Shown piece after piece: positions 20,991 through 31,510 of a stretch of DNA of 64,000 nt. The first letter of the stretch is position 1; each line of letters opens with the position of its first letter. Under the pieces are notes generated by a model. The model saw only the letters and a list, made by a program, of their open reading frames with translations. It ran no database searches and had not been told where the DNA came from. Source of the DNA: Dama dama (taxonomy: Eukaryota; Chordata; Mammalia; Artiodactyla; Cervidae); contig NC_083688.1 in the NCBI RefSeq assembly GCF_033118175.1, forward strand, positions 1,075,501 to 1,139,500, given 5' to 3'. The translations under genes were made by a program, and so were the position numbers.

Positions 20991-21188
20991 GTTGCCTTTT
21001 CACAATGTTCATGCTGTTCTCATGGCAAGAATATTGGAGTGATTTGCCATTTCCACCTCCAGTAGACCACGTTTTGTCAGAACTCTTTACTGTGACCAGT
21101 CCGTCCATGCATGGCATGGCTTATAGCTTCATTGAGTTATGCAAGCCCCTTCACCACGACAAAGCTGTGATCCATGAAGGGGTCATGA
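20991..21188 (-). mobile_element. BovB 5' segment, inverted half of a twin-primed insertion
   Basis: Antisense BovB leader sequence: 'TTCACAATGTTCATGCTGTT', 'GGCAAGAATATTGGAGTGAT' and 'GACCACGTTTTGTCAGAACT'. It is homologous to 840-1060. It abuts a sense 3' BovB segment with no gap. Confidence 0.8.
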
Positions 21189-21710
21189 AAGGTAAGAAAA
21201 GCTATGACAAACCTTGAGAGTGTGTTAAAACGCAGAGACCAACTTTGCCAATGAAGGTCTGTATAGTCAAAGCTAAGTTTTTTTCCAGTAGTCACATACT
21301 GATGTGAGAGTTGGATCAAAAAGAAATCTGAGCACCAAAGAATTGATGCATTTGAATTGTAGTGTTGGAGAAGACTCTTGAGAGTCCCTTGGACTGCAAG
21401 GAGATCCAACCAGTCCATCCTAAAGGAAATCAACCCTGAGTATTCACTGGGACCGATGCTGAAGCTGACACTCCAATACGTTGGTCACTTGATGTAAAGA
21501 GCCAACTCATTGGAAAAGACCCTGATGCTGCGAAAGATTGAAGGCAGGAGGAGAAGGGGATGACAGAGGATGAGATGGTTGGATGGCATCACCGACTCGA
21601 TAGACATGAGTTTGAGCAAACTCCAGGAAATAGTGGAGGACAGAGAAGCCTAGCGTGCTGCATCCATGGAGCGGCAGAGTCTGACGTGACTTAGTGACTG
21701 AACGACCACA
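21189..21710 (+). mobile_element. BovB 3' segment, sense half of the same insertion
   Basis: Sense BovB from the end of the reverse transcriptase ('GAAAAGCTATGACAAACCTT') to the 3' end ('GATGGCATCACCGACTCGAT', 'GAGTCTGACGTGACTTAGTG'). Frames are broken. Confidence 0.9.
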
Positions 21711-21935
21711 TAATTGTTTACGATGTTGTGCTAGTTTCCACTGTACTCAAAGTGAATCAGCCGCATGCGTGCATACATCCCCTCCCTCCCGCCCTCCCGC
21801 TCTAGGTCATCGCAGAGCACCAAGCTGAGCTCCCCGCACTTACAGCAGCTCCCGTCCAGCTGTCCGTTTTACACACAGCCAATGCCACTTTCCAGTTCAT
21901 CCCCCGCTCCCTTTCCCCATCGTGTTCCTCTTTCT

Positions 21936-22356
21936 TAAAGCTGCTCTGGAAACTACAAAGCTGCGTAACAGCGGGGAGCGGCCAGCCTGCTACACATTGA
22001 CCTCACCCCCACATGTGGCTAGCTGACTCAAAAGACTGATCAGAATTCATAAGGTATGCGGATCTGTGGGTTGGGGTGAGATCTCAATTAACTAGAGAGC
22101 AAGCCACCTACAGCTCAAGACTCCTGGAGGAGGCTCCCGAATTCTGAAGACAGCACCAGGGCAAGGGTTGGGGCTGCCCTCGCTCAGACCCCAGGGTCTG
22201 GCCCAGCTCTGTTCCTCAGCCCAGCCCTGGAGCCACAGGGCAGGCAGCTCACTGCAGACGGTATAGTGCATGGCGGCCCCTGATTCAGAGACACGGGTTT
22301 GGGGACGGAGCAGATGAAATTTCCTGGCCATTGGTGGCTTCTGGGAAAGGGGGAAT
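21936..22356. other. Unassigned sequence
   Basis: No repeat, exon or RNA gene recognised. Confidence 0.35.
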
Positions 22357-22440
22357 GTGCCTGATCAGTTCAGATAGTCACTCAGTCGTTTCTGACTCTT
22401 TGCAACCCCATGCACGGCAGCACGCCAGGCTTCCCTGGCT
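22357..22440 (-). mobile_element. BovB 3' terminus, antisense, severely truncated
   Basis: Only about 80 bases remain: 'CAGTTCAGATAGTCACTCAG' to 'CAGCACGCCAGGCTTCCCTG'. Confidence 0.85.
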
Positions 22441-22657
22441 GTTATCTCAAAACTCATTACCAAAAAGACATTTTTTTCCCCTTCCCCTAAAGATCAGCAT
22501 ATTCTCTGCTTTTCCTGGAATCCTGGCTAGGGGATTTTCCAGTTAGCAGAAAAAGCATATCCAGCTTCCTCCTGCTTCACTGAGGGGGTGAGCAGCTGGA
22601 AGTGGAGGAGTTATTGTCCACTAGTTCTTTTCCTCTAGGTCATCAACTGCATCCTTC
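22441..22657. other. Unassigned sequence
   Basis: Nothing recognised. Confidence 0.3.
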
Positions 22658-22695
22658 CCTCCATCATCCATCCATCCATTCATCCATCCATCCAA
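22658..22695 (+). repeat. (ATCC)n microsatellite
   Basis: About eight ATCC/CCAT units with one ATTC interruption. Confidence 0.85.
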
Positions 22696-22844
22696 AGACT
22701 GCTTACTGAGTGTCTCTCTGTGCCAGACACTGCATTCTGGAGATTCAGCTCTGCAAAACAGACATCCTACCCTTAGGGAGATGGTGGTATGGCAGGGGTG
22801 ACAGACAGTTTAGAGAATTCAGTACCTGGGGTGCTATGGCCTTA
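22696..22844. repeat. Ancient mammalian repeat, unnamed family
   Basis: 'TGTGCCAGACACTGCATTCT' and 'AAACAGACATCCTACCCTTA' resemble the family also seen at 9295, 49603 and 51805. Confidence 0.45.
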
Positions 22845-22995
22845 TCTGTCCATCAGTTTCCCTATCTGTTGCATGGGATGATCGTAGTCCCTACCTCCTG
22901 GTATTACTGTGGCACGCTGATGAGATGATACACGTAAAGAGCTGGCCCAATGCCTGGCATGGAATAAGACGCTCAGTAAGCGTTAACCGTGAGAA
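22845..22995 (+). repeat. MIR SINE fragment
   Basis: 'CATCAGTTTCCCTATCTGTT', 'CCCAATGCCTGGCATGGAAT' and 'AAGACGCTCAGTAAGCGTTA'. Confidence 0.8.
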
Positions 22996-24211
22996 CGATG
23001 TCATGAGCGTGATGAAGGCGATGACCACTAAGCTCACAGAAAACAGTGCCTGGCACTCACATGAGCAACCGTGCACATCCGTGAGCTGTTCTAGGCAGGC
23101 TGGCTTTTCTTGGCAGCAGCAGCAGGTAATAGGGGAATGGTAAGCAAGAGCAGGACCCAAGCCAGCTTCTCAGGGTGGGGCAGCCCATGAGTTAGTCATC
23201 TCAACAAAGGAGCTGTAAATGCTGGCCATGCCATCCGGCGGCGGGGGTGTGGGGGGGTGGGGCTGAGGGCTTCTCGGGGAGCTTGAGCTGGTGCAATTGC
23301 CTGTCTGGTTGGTCCAGTTAGGAGTTGCTTGTGAAGCACCTTAGGGTGAAATCAGCCATGAGACCAGGAGCTGCAGACTGCCTCTGCAGGGCTGGGGCAG
23401 ACTGTCTGGAAATCTCCCAGAAGCTGCCGTCCCAGGGAGGGCAGCCAGAGATGGTCAAGGGGTCCTGGGGGCCCCACGGGACTGACGCGATCTGCGGATG
23501 GCAGTCTTACTCACTGCTGTACCCCCAGCTCCTGGAACAGTGGCAGGAAAATCTTAGGCACCTGCCTGGGGGGCATGAGTTGAATGCATGCTGTATGATC
23601 AGGCCACCCAAGATGGCCGCTGTCTTGCTCTCCGAACGTCCCTGGCTTGATCCGTCCCTGCTTCTCCTCCACCCTACTCACGTGGCTGACCCATCCTGTC
23701 ACTCACAGAGCCTGATCGGCCCATGTCTACATACTTGTCCCCTGACCCCCGTGAGTGGCTGTTCTAATCTTCAGATAAGACATCTCCACCATAGCTTGAC
23801 AAAGAAACCGAGGCTCGGAAAGGGGAAATGCCCCGACAAAGGGGCATGAGGGGCGTGATCCTCTGCTGGTTTCTGGATCACTGATGCGCCATCCTGACAT
23901 CAGTTCCCCCCATAACTAGAAACCACTTCCTCCCACTCCCCGGAAGTGAAGACTGCAGCAGGCACTGCCAGCTGTCAGCCATACATAGCAGGTTGTTGCT
24001 CCAGGATCTTGCTTCAGACGTCTGAGATCGCCCATCTATTAAGCCGTTATTGTTCGTCACTGACTCTGGGCTCTTTCTCTGGTCTTGAGGCTGGGCTGGT
24101 ACAGGGCTTGCCAGCCTGTGGGGTGCAGCCCAACACGTGCCACGACTCTGCTGGATGGCCTGGTTTAACCACCAAGTGGGTTTGCCCGTAGGAAGCAGTG
24201 TTCCTGGAATC
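22996..24211. other. Unassigned sequence
   Basis: No gene or clear repeat. A G-rich quadruplex-prone tract lies at about 23236-23265. The 174-codon + frame at 23325-23849 has no recognisable domain. Confidence 0.4.
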
Positions 24212-24350
24212 CATAGAAGTGGGTCAAACCCTAGCACCCTACTTACCTGCTCTGTGGGGCCATGAACAAGGCATTCCCCTTTCTGAGCCTCAGTTGCTTC
24301 ATCTGCAAAACAAGAACTGCAATATCAGCCTTGAGGGGTGCTGGGCAGAC
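24212..24350 (+). repeat. MIR SINE fragment
   Basis: 'CCCTTTCTGAGCCTCAGTTG' and 'CTTCATCTGCAAAACAAGAA'. Confidence 0.78.
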
Positions 24351-24524
24351 AGGAGATGGTGAAGGGATTTAGAAGTGACAGTTGTTGTCATCTTCCACGC
24401 ATCTGGGGTGACAGCTGGAGTTGTGAGTCGGGACTGTGGGACTGGGTGGTGGGGATGGAGTGTCTCTTGAACCCTGCATTATGGAGTTTTGGGGAGGTGT
24501 GTTAGCTGGAGCTGCATAGATCTA

Positions 24525-24712
24525 GAAGCCATTGCTTACTTGCTGTGTGACTTTAGGTGGCTTTCCTAACTTTCTGTGCCTAAGTTCCTCATGTGAAAAA
24601 AGGGGGACCTTGAAAGCAGCCCTTCTAGGGAGTTCTTGCAAGAGTAAATGGGGTCGTATATGGAACGCACAGGGCCTGGCATCGCTCAGTAAAGGGGGAT
24701 TTCCTGCTCTGT
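24525..24712 (+). repeat. MIR SINE
   Basis: 'ACTTGCTGTGTGACTTTAGG', 'TTGCAAGAGTAAATGGGGTC' and 'CAGGGCCTGGCATCGCTCAG'. Confidence 0.82.
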
Positions 24713-25011
24713 AACGGGAGCTAGCTCTCACGGGTTGGGGGGGAGTGGGGTGAAGGAGCTTTGCGAGCACGAATGTGAGATACAGTGAGGGACTCTGGTT
24801 TCACCTGAGGGAGGGGGCCGAGGTCCATCCCTTATGTGTCGCGAATCCCAGCCTGCTGTGTCTCTGCTGACAGATGGGTAGGTGAACAGAGCCATCTGTG
24901 AAGGCTCTGAGGTCCCAGAAGATGTCTGTTTCCACGCAAAACCCTGAGAAACGCATTGGACTTCATCTCTTGGGGGATCGTAACCCGAGCCCACAGGGAG
25001 TGGGGCAAGGA

Positions 25012-25168
25012 GCAGATTCTGAATTTGAACCCCAGCTCCCCCACTCTGCCACGGTGCGGCCCTGGGCGAGTCACTTAGCCTCTCTGGGTCCGTATTCACA
25101 GAACCGGACAAAGCCACCTTCCTTGCAGGGTTCCCTGGAGGCCGAGCACACAGTGGGTTCGCTGTAAA
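25012..25168 (+). repeat. MIR SINE, GC-shifted
   Basis: 'TTTGAACCCCAGCTCCCCCA', 'GCGAGTCACTTAGCCTCTCT' and 'GGCCGAGCACACAGTGG'. Confidence 0.78.
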
Positions 25169-26287
25169 GGGGAGTGATTTGTGCAGGCTCCGCGGAGGGC
25201 TAGGGAGTAGATGTTAATGAACACTGGGGCTGGTCCAAAAATCCAGTCTATGAAACTCCTGCCTGCAGCTTCTGTTGCGTTGCTAATGGGAGTTTATGTG
25301 AAGGACACAGCGGGATAAGGGCCCATTGTTCCGAGTGGGGACGGTTTTATGACTCTTAGAAAGCGTCTTTCATCTGGGAAACCAGGGAGCGTATGGAACC
25401 TCCCAGCCCTGGGCGGTGAAACTGGGGGATGCTGAAGGCTTCTGGGGCCGGTGCCAGGCCGCAGCCACGGTCGGGCCCTCCTGCTGGCGCGTCATGGTGG
25501 CCCCGCCTGCCTTTGCCCAGGCCCAGGACCGTCACCCCTGGAGACCTGCTGTCTGGTCCCCGGTCTGCAGCCTGGTCTGCTCGGCAAGGCTGGAGGCTCA
25601 CAGGTCTGTGGGGCTCCCTCTCTGCTCCCTCCGTCAGCGGCCGGTGCCACAGCCTCTTCATCCTTACGGCAGCTTCTAGAATAGGCCTTGGACTCTGCCT
25701 GCTGTCAGCTGACCGGCAACTCTCCCTGCCTGGGAGGCTCGCCTGGCACCCTGAGCCCTGGGTAGGGGCAGTAACCTGATGCCAGGAAGCAAAGACCTTG
25801 TCTCTCTGTCCTTTCTGACTCGTTGGCCAGGGGCCAAGCAGAGAAACCCAACCTCCCCTGGCTCAGCAGACAGCCCCAAGCGCTCTGCCTACTTCTCCCC
25901 TGCGGAGGCTGCAGATACCATCGCGAGTGGATGAGGCTGGCTGCCCAGCTTACAGCGGGCGGGCACACGGGGTCTCTGGGGTCTGGACTGATGGGCAGAA
26001 GGTCTTTATGTGTTTGTAGGTGCCTTTGATGGCCTGGGCTGGCACTTCCCCTGTGTCTCTTCCCTTTTGGGCAATGAAGAAAGGCTAGAGCAGGATGTTT
26101 AGATATGCGAATGGTCCCAGAATCCCTGCTCATCCTGCAGCAAGACAGTGGCCACAGGCAGTGGGCACCAGCCTCCTCTTATGATTGGACTAAAAATCCA
26201 CTCAGGTAAGTGCAGGTGAAGTGGGTGTGTGGGGTCTCTGTAATGACCCAACAGTCACTCAGATGGACATTCAAGGCTAGGACAGAA
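25169..26287. other. Unassigned sequence; possible conserved element at its start
   Basis: 25200-25400 is compositionally unlike its neighbours and holds CCCATTGTTCC (SOX-like) and GCTAATGGGAG (homeodomain-like). It is not a recognised repeat. The rest is undistinguished. Confidence 0.35.
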
Positions 26288-26415
26288 TATCACTGTGCCT
26301 CAGTTTCCTCATCTGTAAACCAGGGATAAAAGTGCCTGCTTTACAGGGCTGCTGTGAGGATGAAATGAGTTAACACGTGTTAAGCAATTAAACAGAGACC
26401 AGTAGAGAGTGTTGT
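26288..26415 (+). repeat. MIR SINE fragment
   Basis: 'TGTGCCTCAGTTTCCTCATC', 'GGCTGCTGTGAGGATGAAAT' and 'GAGTTAACACGTGTTAAGCA'. Confidence 0.85.
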
Positions 26416-26869
26416 GGACGTTTGCTGGTTCTGATGCTACTGTTTTTGCTAAGGCTACATGATCTGTGTCTCCCTGTCTTTTTCTCCAACTTTACTTTTT
26501 CTTTTCTTTTTTTTGGCTTTTCTATGGCGTTTCTGGTCTCCCAGAACCTCAGCTTGAACTTGGCTGTGGTTTGTTGCAGCGTGAATGCCCGCCCTGGATC
26601 TGCCCCGTCTTTCAGGCTCAGCGCCCCGTGGTCATTTGACTGACTCGGTCTCTTAGCTCTCCAGTTGGGAATTCCTGGGTGAAATGAGCTGATTGGCCCA
26701 GTCTGGGTCAGCTGTTGACCCTTTGGTCCAATCGGGTGCTCTGGGAAGGAGTGGGCTGTCCCGGCACATGGATGTCCACGTGTCCTGCCACATCAAATCC
26801 AGCCTCTTCAGAGGCTGAGTTGTAAATTTTTATGTGAGTTGTAAATGTTTGGCAGGAATATCATGAACT
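26416..26869. other. Unassigned sequence
   Basis: Contains a pyrimidine-rich tract at about 26480-26520. Nothing else recognised. Confidence 0.35.
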
Positions 26870-28020
26870 GATGGTGCGTCTCTTTCACTGAATCACATCA
26901 GGAGCCTCATGATGTCCAAATGTCCCCAGACTGGTCATGTTAACCCAATCTGACCGCGGGGTGAGGAGGTGTCTGCCAAGCTTCTCTACCGTAAAGTTGC
27001 TCCTTCCCCCTTTACAGTTAACAAGTATTTCGTGGGAAAGTACTGAGTATGCAAATAGCATTCCCAGCTTTCGATTCATTCATTTACTTATTACATCAGT
27101 GTGGACTCTTGGCTTCCTATTGTATTTAGTAGAATATGAATCCCTACAATCATTACTTATTGCCATGCTCAAATTGCCCTCGGTTTGGCTAGTGGAGGTC
27201 TGTCTAGTCAAGGCTATGGTTTTTCCAGTAGTCATGTATGGATGTGAGAATTGGACCATAAAGAAGGCTGAGCGCCGAAGAATTGGTGCTTTTGAACTGT
27301 GGTGCTGGAGAAGACTCTTGAGAGTCCTTTGGACAGCAAAGAGATCCAACCAGTCCCTCCCAGAGGAAATCAGTCCTGAATATTCATTGGAAGGACTGAT
27401 GCTGAAGCTGAAACTGCAATACTTTGGCCACCTGATACAAAGAGCTGACTCGTTGGAAAAATCCCTGATGCTAGGAAAGTTTGAAGGCAGGAGGAAAAGG
27501 GGACGACAGAGGATGAGATGATTGGATGGCATTACCGACTTGATGGATGTGAGTTTGAGTAAACTCTGAGAGTTGGTGATGGACAGGGAAGCCTGGCGTG
27601 CTGCGGTTCATGGGGTTGCAAAGAGTCGGACACGACTGAGAGACAGAACTGAACTGACTGAATGGAACTCAGCTAGTGGAAGCCTCTTTTGAGTTGGTTT
27701 CTGTGTCCTTTTGCTGTGTTTCCATGACTTGTTGAGCAATTTATTAATTTCTGGCCCAGAAATATGTTTCAGGCACAGCTTGTTCTTCCCCTGGAATCAG
27801 TCATCTTTCCAAGGAGCTTTGGTCTCTTTTAGCAGAGAATGGTATTTAGAATCCATGACCTGGCTGCAAAATTTGTTCTTTGCGACTGGGTATCCCTGCT
27901 CCCAGGCCCTTGCGGGGGACAGAGCTCTGAACTCACACCAAAATCTCCAATTCCAGTCTAACACCACAGAATTCATTCTATTTTTCTCCCTTTTCATATT
28001 TGTCATTCCTTTAAACAAGG
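26870..28020. mobile_element. Ancient LINE-1 fragment split by a BovB
   Basis: The phrases 'CTCTACCGTAAAGTTGCTCC', 'TTACATCAGTGTGGACTCTT', 'CCAAGGAGCTTTGGTCTCTT' and 'GAATGGTATTTAGAATCCAT' belong to an old L1M/L1ME-type element. They are collinear once the BovB at 27197-27671 is removed. Orientation was not resolved. Confidence 0.65.
27197..27671 (+). mobile_element. BovB 3' end, sense, with target-site duplication
   Basis: 5'-truncated BovB starting 'GGTCTGTCTAGTCAAGGCTA' and ending 'CACGACTGAGAGACAGAACT'. It is flanked by perfect 9-base copies of GCTAGTGGA (27188-27196 and 27672-27680). The coding frame is broken. Confidence 0.9.
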
Positions 28021-28206
28021 TTTGAAATTTGAAATCTTGACTGCTACTATACTAGGCTATCTTTTATCTCTCATCAAAAATATCTTATGATATATAAGTA
28101 TGCTTATGATACAATGGTATCAAATAGCATATGTATCTAATTCTGTCAGTGAGATGTTGAAAAATCTGTTAGACTATGTTAGATTGATCCTTCAAAATCC
28201 TATGGG
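28021..28206. other. AT-rich spacer between two BovB copies
   Basis: AT-rich, no identified family. Part of the spacer of the inverted BovB pair. Confidence 0.35.
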
Positions 28207-29245
28207 ATTCAGTTCAATTCAGTTCCGTCACTCATTCGTGTCTGACTCTTTACGACCCCATGGACTGCAGCACGCCAGGCTTCCCTGTCCTTCACCATCC
28301 CCTGAAGCTTATTCAAACTCATGTCCATCAAGTCAGTGATGCCATCCAACCATCTCATCCTCTGGCGTCCCCTTCTTCTCCCGCCTTCAATCTTTCCCAG
28401 CATCAGGGACTTTTCCAACGAGTCAGTTCTTTGCATCAGGTGGCCAAAGTATTGAAGTTTCAGCTTCAGTATCAGTCCTTCCAATGAATATTCAGGACTG
28501 ATTTCCTTTAGGATGGACTGGTTGGATCTCCTTGCAGCCAAAGGGCCTCTCAAGAGTCTTCTCCAACACCACAGTTCAAAAGCATCAATTCTTCTGTACT
28601 CAGCTTCCCTTATAGTCCAACTCTCACATCCATACATGACTACTGGAAAAACCGTAGCCTTGACTAGACGGACCTTTGTTGGCAAAGTAATGTCTCTGCT
28701 TTGTAATATGCTGTCTAGGTTGATCATAGCTTCTCTTCCAAGGAGGAAGCGTCTTTTAATTTCAAGGCTGCAGTCGCCATTTGCAGTGATTTTGGAGAAC
28801 AAGACTGTTTCCATTGTTTCCCCATCTATTTGCCATGAAGTGATGGGATTGGATGCCATGATCTTAGTTTTCTGAATGTTGAGTTTTAAGCCAACTTTTT
28901 CACTCTCCTCTTTCACTTTAATCAAGAGGCTCTTTATTTCCTTTTCACTTTCTGCCACAAGGGTGATGTTATCTGCATATCTGAGGTTATTGATATTTCT
29001 CCCAGCAATCTTGATTCTAGCTGTTGCTTCATCCAGCCTGGCATTTTGCATGATGTACTCTGCATGTAAGTTAAATGAGTAGGGTGACAATATACAGCCT
29101 TGATGTTCTCCTTTCTCTATTTGGAACCCACCTCTTCCATGTCCAGTTCTAACTGTTGCTTCTTGACCTGTATACAGATTTCTAAGGAGGCAGGTCTGGT
29201 GGTCTGGTATTCCTATCTCTTTAAGAATTTTTTTCCCCATTTCTT
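28207..29245 (-). mobile_element. BovB 3' kilobase, antisense
   Basis: 5'-truncated BovB in the opposite orientation to the copy at 27197. Antisense start 'CAGTTCAATTCAGTTCCGTC'. It covers the reverse-transcriptase catalytic region to the 3' end. Confidence 0.95.
28209..29240 (-). pseudogene. BovB reverse-transcriptase fragment, 343 codons, catalytic motif mutated
   Basis: The frame encodes the C-terminal part of BovB reverse transcriptase and the following tail, open from the truncation point to the element end. Visible motifs are QGCILSP at residues 47-53 and the catalytic box at 88-91, which reads YADN instead of YADD (the N codon is at 28968-28970). The loss of the second Asp predicts no polymerase activity. 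The N-terminal endonuclease and first reverse-transcriptase blocks are missing. The Met start is incidental to the truncated element. Confidence 0.9.
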
Positions 29246-29554
29246 TAAGATAGAAGGAACAAAAGGATTATTGTGTTTTACAGGCACTGGGACTGAGGAA
29301 GAGGCTGAGGGTTCTATGGCGAGTGTGGGGGCAGCGTCCCGTACTGTCTGTGTCCAGCCCCCTGGACATGGGTGTCCATCACCCCCAGTAGTTGTTTTGG
29401 GAGAACTTTGAGACTACATCCCTAAGAAAAAGAGCTGCTCAAACTGTCCTCTCCCTTACACCAAGGGCCATAAAGTGGTAGCTCAGAAAAGTCGTTTCCT
29501 TCTCTACCTGAGAGCCCGGAACCACCTCCGGCTGTGGCTATGCCTTTGACTTCA
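29246..29554. other. Unassigned sequence
   Basis: No repeat or exon recognised. Confidence 0.35.
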
Positions 29555-29777
29555 GCATGCGTGCTAAGTCACTTCAGTCATGTCCGACTCTTCGCGACCC
29601 CATGACTGTAGCCCACCAGGCTCCTTTGCCCTTGGGATTCTCCAGGCAAGAATACTGGAGTGGGTTGCCATGCCCTCTTGCAGGGGATCTTCCCGACCCA
29701 CGGATAGAAGCGGCCTCTCTTACGTCTCCTGCACTGGCAGGCGGGTTCTTTACCACTAGCGCCACCTGGGAAGTCCA
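29555..29777 (-). repeat. Bov-tA SINE, antisense
   Basis: Antisense copy 'CTAAGTCACTTCAGTCATGT' to 'TACCACTAGCGCCACCTGGG'. Confidence 0.93.
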
Positions 29778-30489
29778 ACCTCAGATTGTTTCCCCACAAA
29801 CGCAGGTCTTGCCTTGTAAGGAACCTAGAAGGCAGTGAGGGGACGGCTCAGTGCATCCCAGCTCCCTTCATAATGCCTGTCCTACTGGACAGGGACAGCA
29901 GTGTTCTGGAAAGAGGTTTCATTTTGGTAAGACAGACCCCATCGTCCTCATTCATAATCAAAATGTGATCCAGCATCTCTTAGAGAAGAGTCTGTTCATG
30001 ATTGGTTTGATGACACGGGAAATAAGAACTAGTTGCTTTACGCACACTTTCTATTTATACTGCCTGTGCAAGGGTGGTATAGGCTTGGGAAGTCCACGTT
30101 CCCATCCACCCACTTCTTTTCTGATCTGCTACAAGGCTGGGTTGATGGCAGTGGGGCTGGGCTGGGAGGCAGAGGCGGGAGCCCTGGGTTCTCATCCTCC
30201 TTGGTCATCAGTTTGCTGAGCAACCGTGGCCAGGTCGCTGAGCTTCTCTGGCCAACAGAAGACACCGCTGTGCCCTGGGCCTCCCCCCTTCCCCGATAGG
30301 CCCTGGAGCCCAGGGGGAGCAGTCCCAGTCCTGCCCAGACATAGCATTCATGACGATGCTTACACAATAGATCCTGCACCACCAGGATGCTCGGCGAGTG
30401 TGAAATTCTGGTTAATTGAATGCTCTGGGACGTGGAAACAGTCCCAGAAATCCTTTTTGTTCCTTTTGGGGCTGTTGAAAGCCAATTGC
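29778..30489. other. Unassigned sequence
   Basis: No gene. A weak MIR-like phrase occurs near 30190-30260. Confidence 0.35.
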
Positions 30490-30930
30490 TCATCTATTTA
30501 GCAAATATTTATCTCATGCTTCTGCGCCATCGGGCTCTGTCCCAGGTGTTGGGGATTCCAGCGTGAGTGAGACAGCAGAGTCCTTGCTTCCGAGGACTCA
30601 CAGGCCAGGGGAGGACGTGGGGGCAAATCCCGCAGAAAAGACTGCAGGAGGGTGAGGGGGAGACTGTAGGGTGCTATGTGAGCACTGGAGAGCAGATCCT
30701 TGAGAAGGTGTGATCAACGTGGAGAGCATCCGAAAGCCACAGTGTCTTGGAGGGGCGGGGCGGTGTGGGACAGTAACGGCATTCCAGGAGAAGGAGCAAA
30801 GGCCCAGTGAAATGCTTCGCGCCTTCGTTTATGCTGTGGCGCTCGGCATGTGAGGTCGGGCCGGTGAGAGAGAAGGGGTGCGTTCGTGTCAGAGCAGGAT
30901 GTCAAGGACAGCAAGAAGGCAGGAGAATTG
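30490..30930. repeat. Ancient mammalian repeat, unnamed family, long copy
   Basis: In order: 'CAAATATTTATCTCATGCTT', GGTGTTGGGGATTCCAGCGT, 'GGCATTCCAGGAGAAGGAGC' and 'AAAGGCCCAGTGAA'. The same order occurs in copies near 40, 43.7 and 57.4 kb. Confidence 0.55.
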
Positions 30931-30937
30931 GCCTGGC

Positions 30938-31142
30938 CTGAGCCTCACTGGTGGCTCAGCTGGTAGAGAATCTGCCTGAGATGCAGACCCAGGTTCAACC
31001 CCTGGGTCGGGAAGATCCCCTGGAGAAGGAAATGGCAACCCACTTCAGTATCCTTGCCTGGAAAATTCCATGGACAGAGAAGCCTGGGGGGCTGCAGTCC
31101 AGGGGGTCACAAAGAGTCGGGCACATCTGAGCGACTACTTCT
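30938..31142 (+). repeat. Bov-tA SINE
   Basis: 'CTCACTGGTGGCTCAGCTGG' to 'GGCACATCTGAGCGACTACT'. Confidence 0.93.
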
Positions 31143-31429
31143 GGGGCCTGGCCTGGCCTAGAAGGTGAGGGCTGCGGGCTCATTTATTCTCGAGTGTGTG
31201 TTTCCATGATGTGATTTTCTTCTCAGTGGAATGTAGAGAGAAAATGAAAACACTCATTCACAGAGGGGGTCAAGGTCAAATGGGTGACGCAGGGCTCGGA
31301 GGGACGGTGACAAGTGGAAGGACACAGCTCTTTCTATGGCCCCGGCCCTTTGGGGCCGACAGAGTGTGGCCTGCGGAGCCGGGCATCAGCAGATCTTCAG
31401 ATGTGTTAAGAGAAGCCAGCAATCCGGCA
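31143..31429. other. Unassigned sequence
   Basis: Nothing recognised. Confidence 0.3.
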
Positions 31430-31510
31430 ACTTAAGGGAAATCTATCAACTGTTAAATGTTGGGAGCTAATTAACAACAATTACAAAATCACTGTGGGCA
31501 AAACAAAATG
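31430..31510. promoter_or_regulatory. AT-rich block with homeodomain/SOX-like motifs
   Basis: 'GGGAGCTAATTAACAACAAT' combines a TAATTA homeodomain-type core with ACAAT SOX-type cores. It is not a recognised repeat and lies about 2 kb upstream of the CpG island. Function is a guess. Confidence 0.3.

Larger units (their letters stand above)
20954..21935 (-). mobile_element. LINE-1 3' end, antisense, split by a rearranged BovB
   Basis: The L1 3' UTR is seen as 20954-20990 ('TTATTGGGGTAGAATTGCTT') and resumes at 21711 ('ACGATGTTGTGCTAGTTTCC', 'AAAGTGAATCAGCCGCATGC', 'CATCGCAGAGCACCAAGCTG'). The 720 bases between are a BovB insertion. The flanks show a diverged duplication, GAATTGCTTT / TAATTGTTTA (20981-20990 and 21711-21720). 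Confidence 0.8.

Noticed and set aside
28207..29245. BovB as evidence of a recent reptile-derived transfer specific to this locus
   Set aside because: BovB is known to have entered ruminant ancestors horizontally, but there are thousands of copies. This copy is an ordinary truncated descendant.
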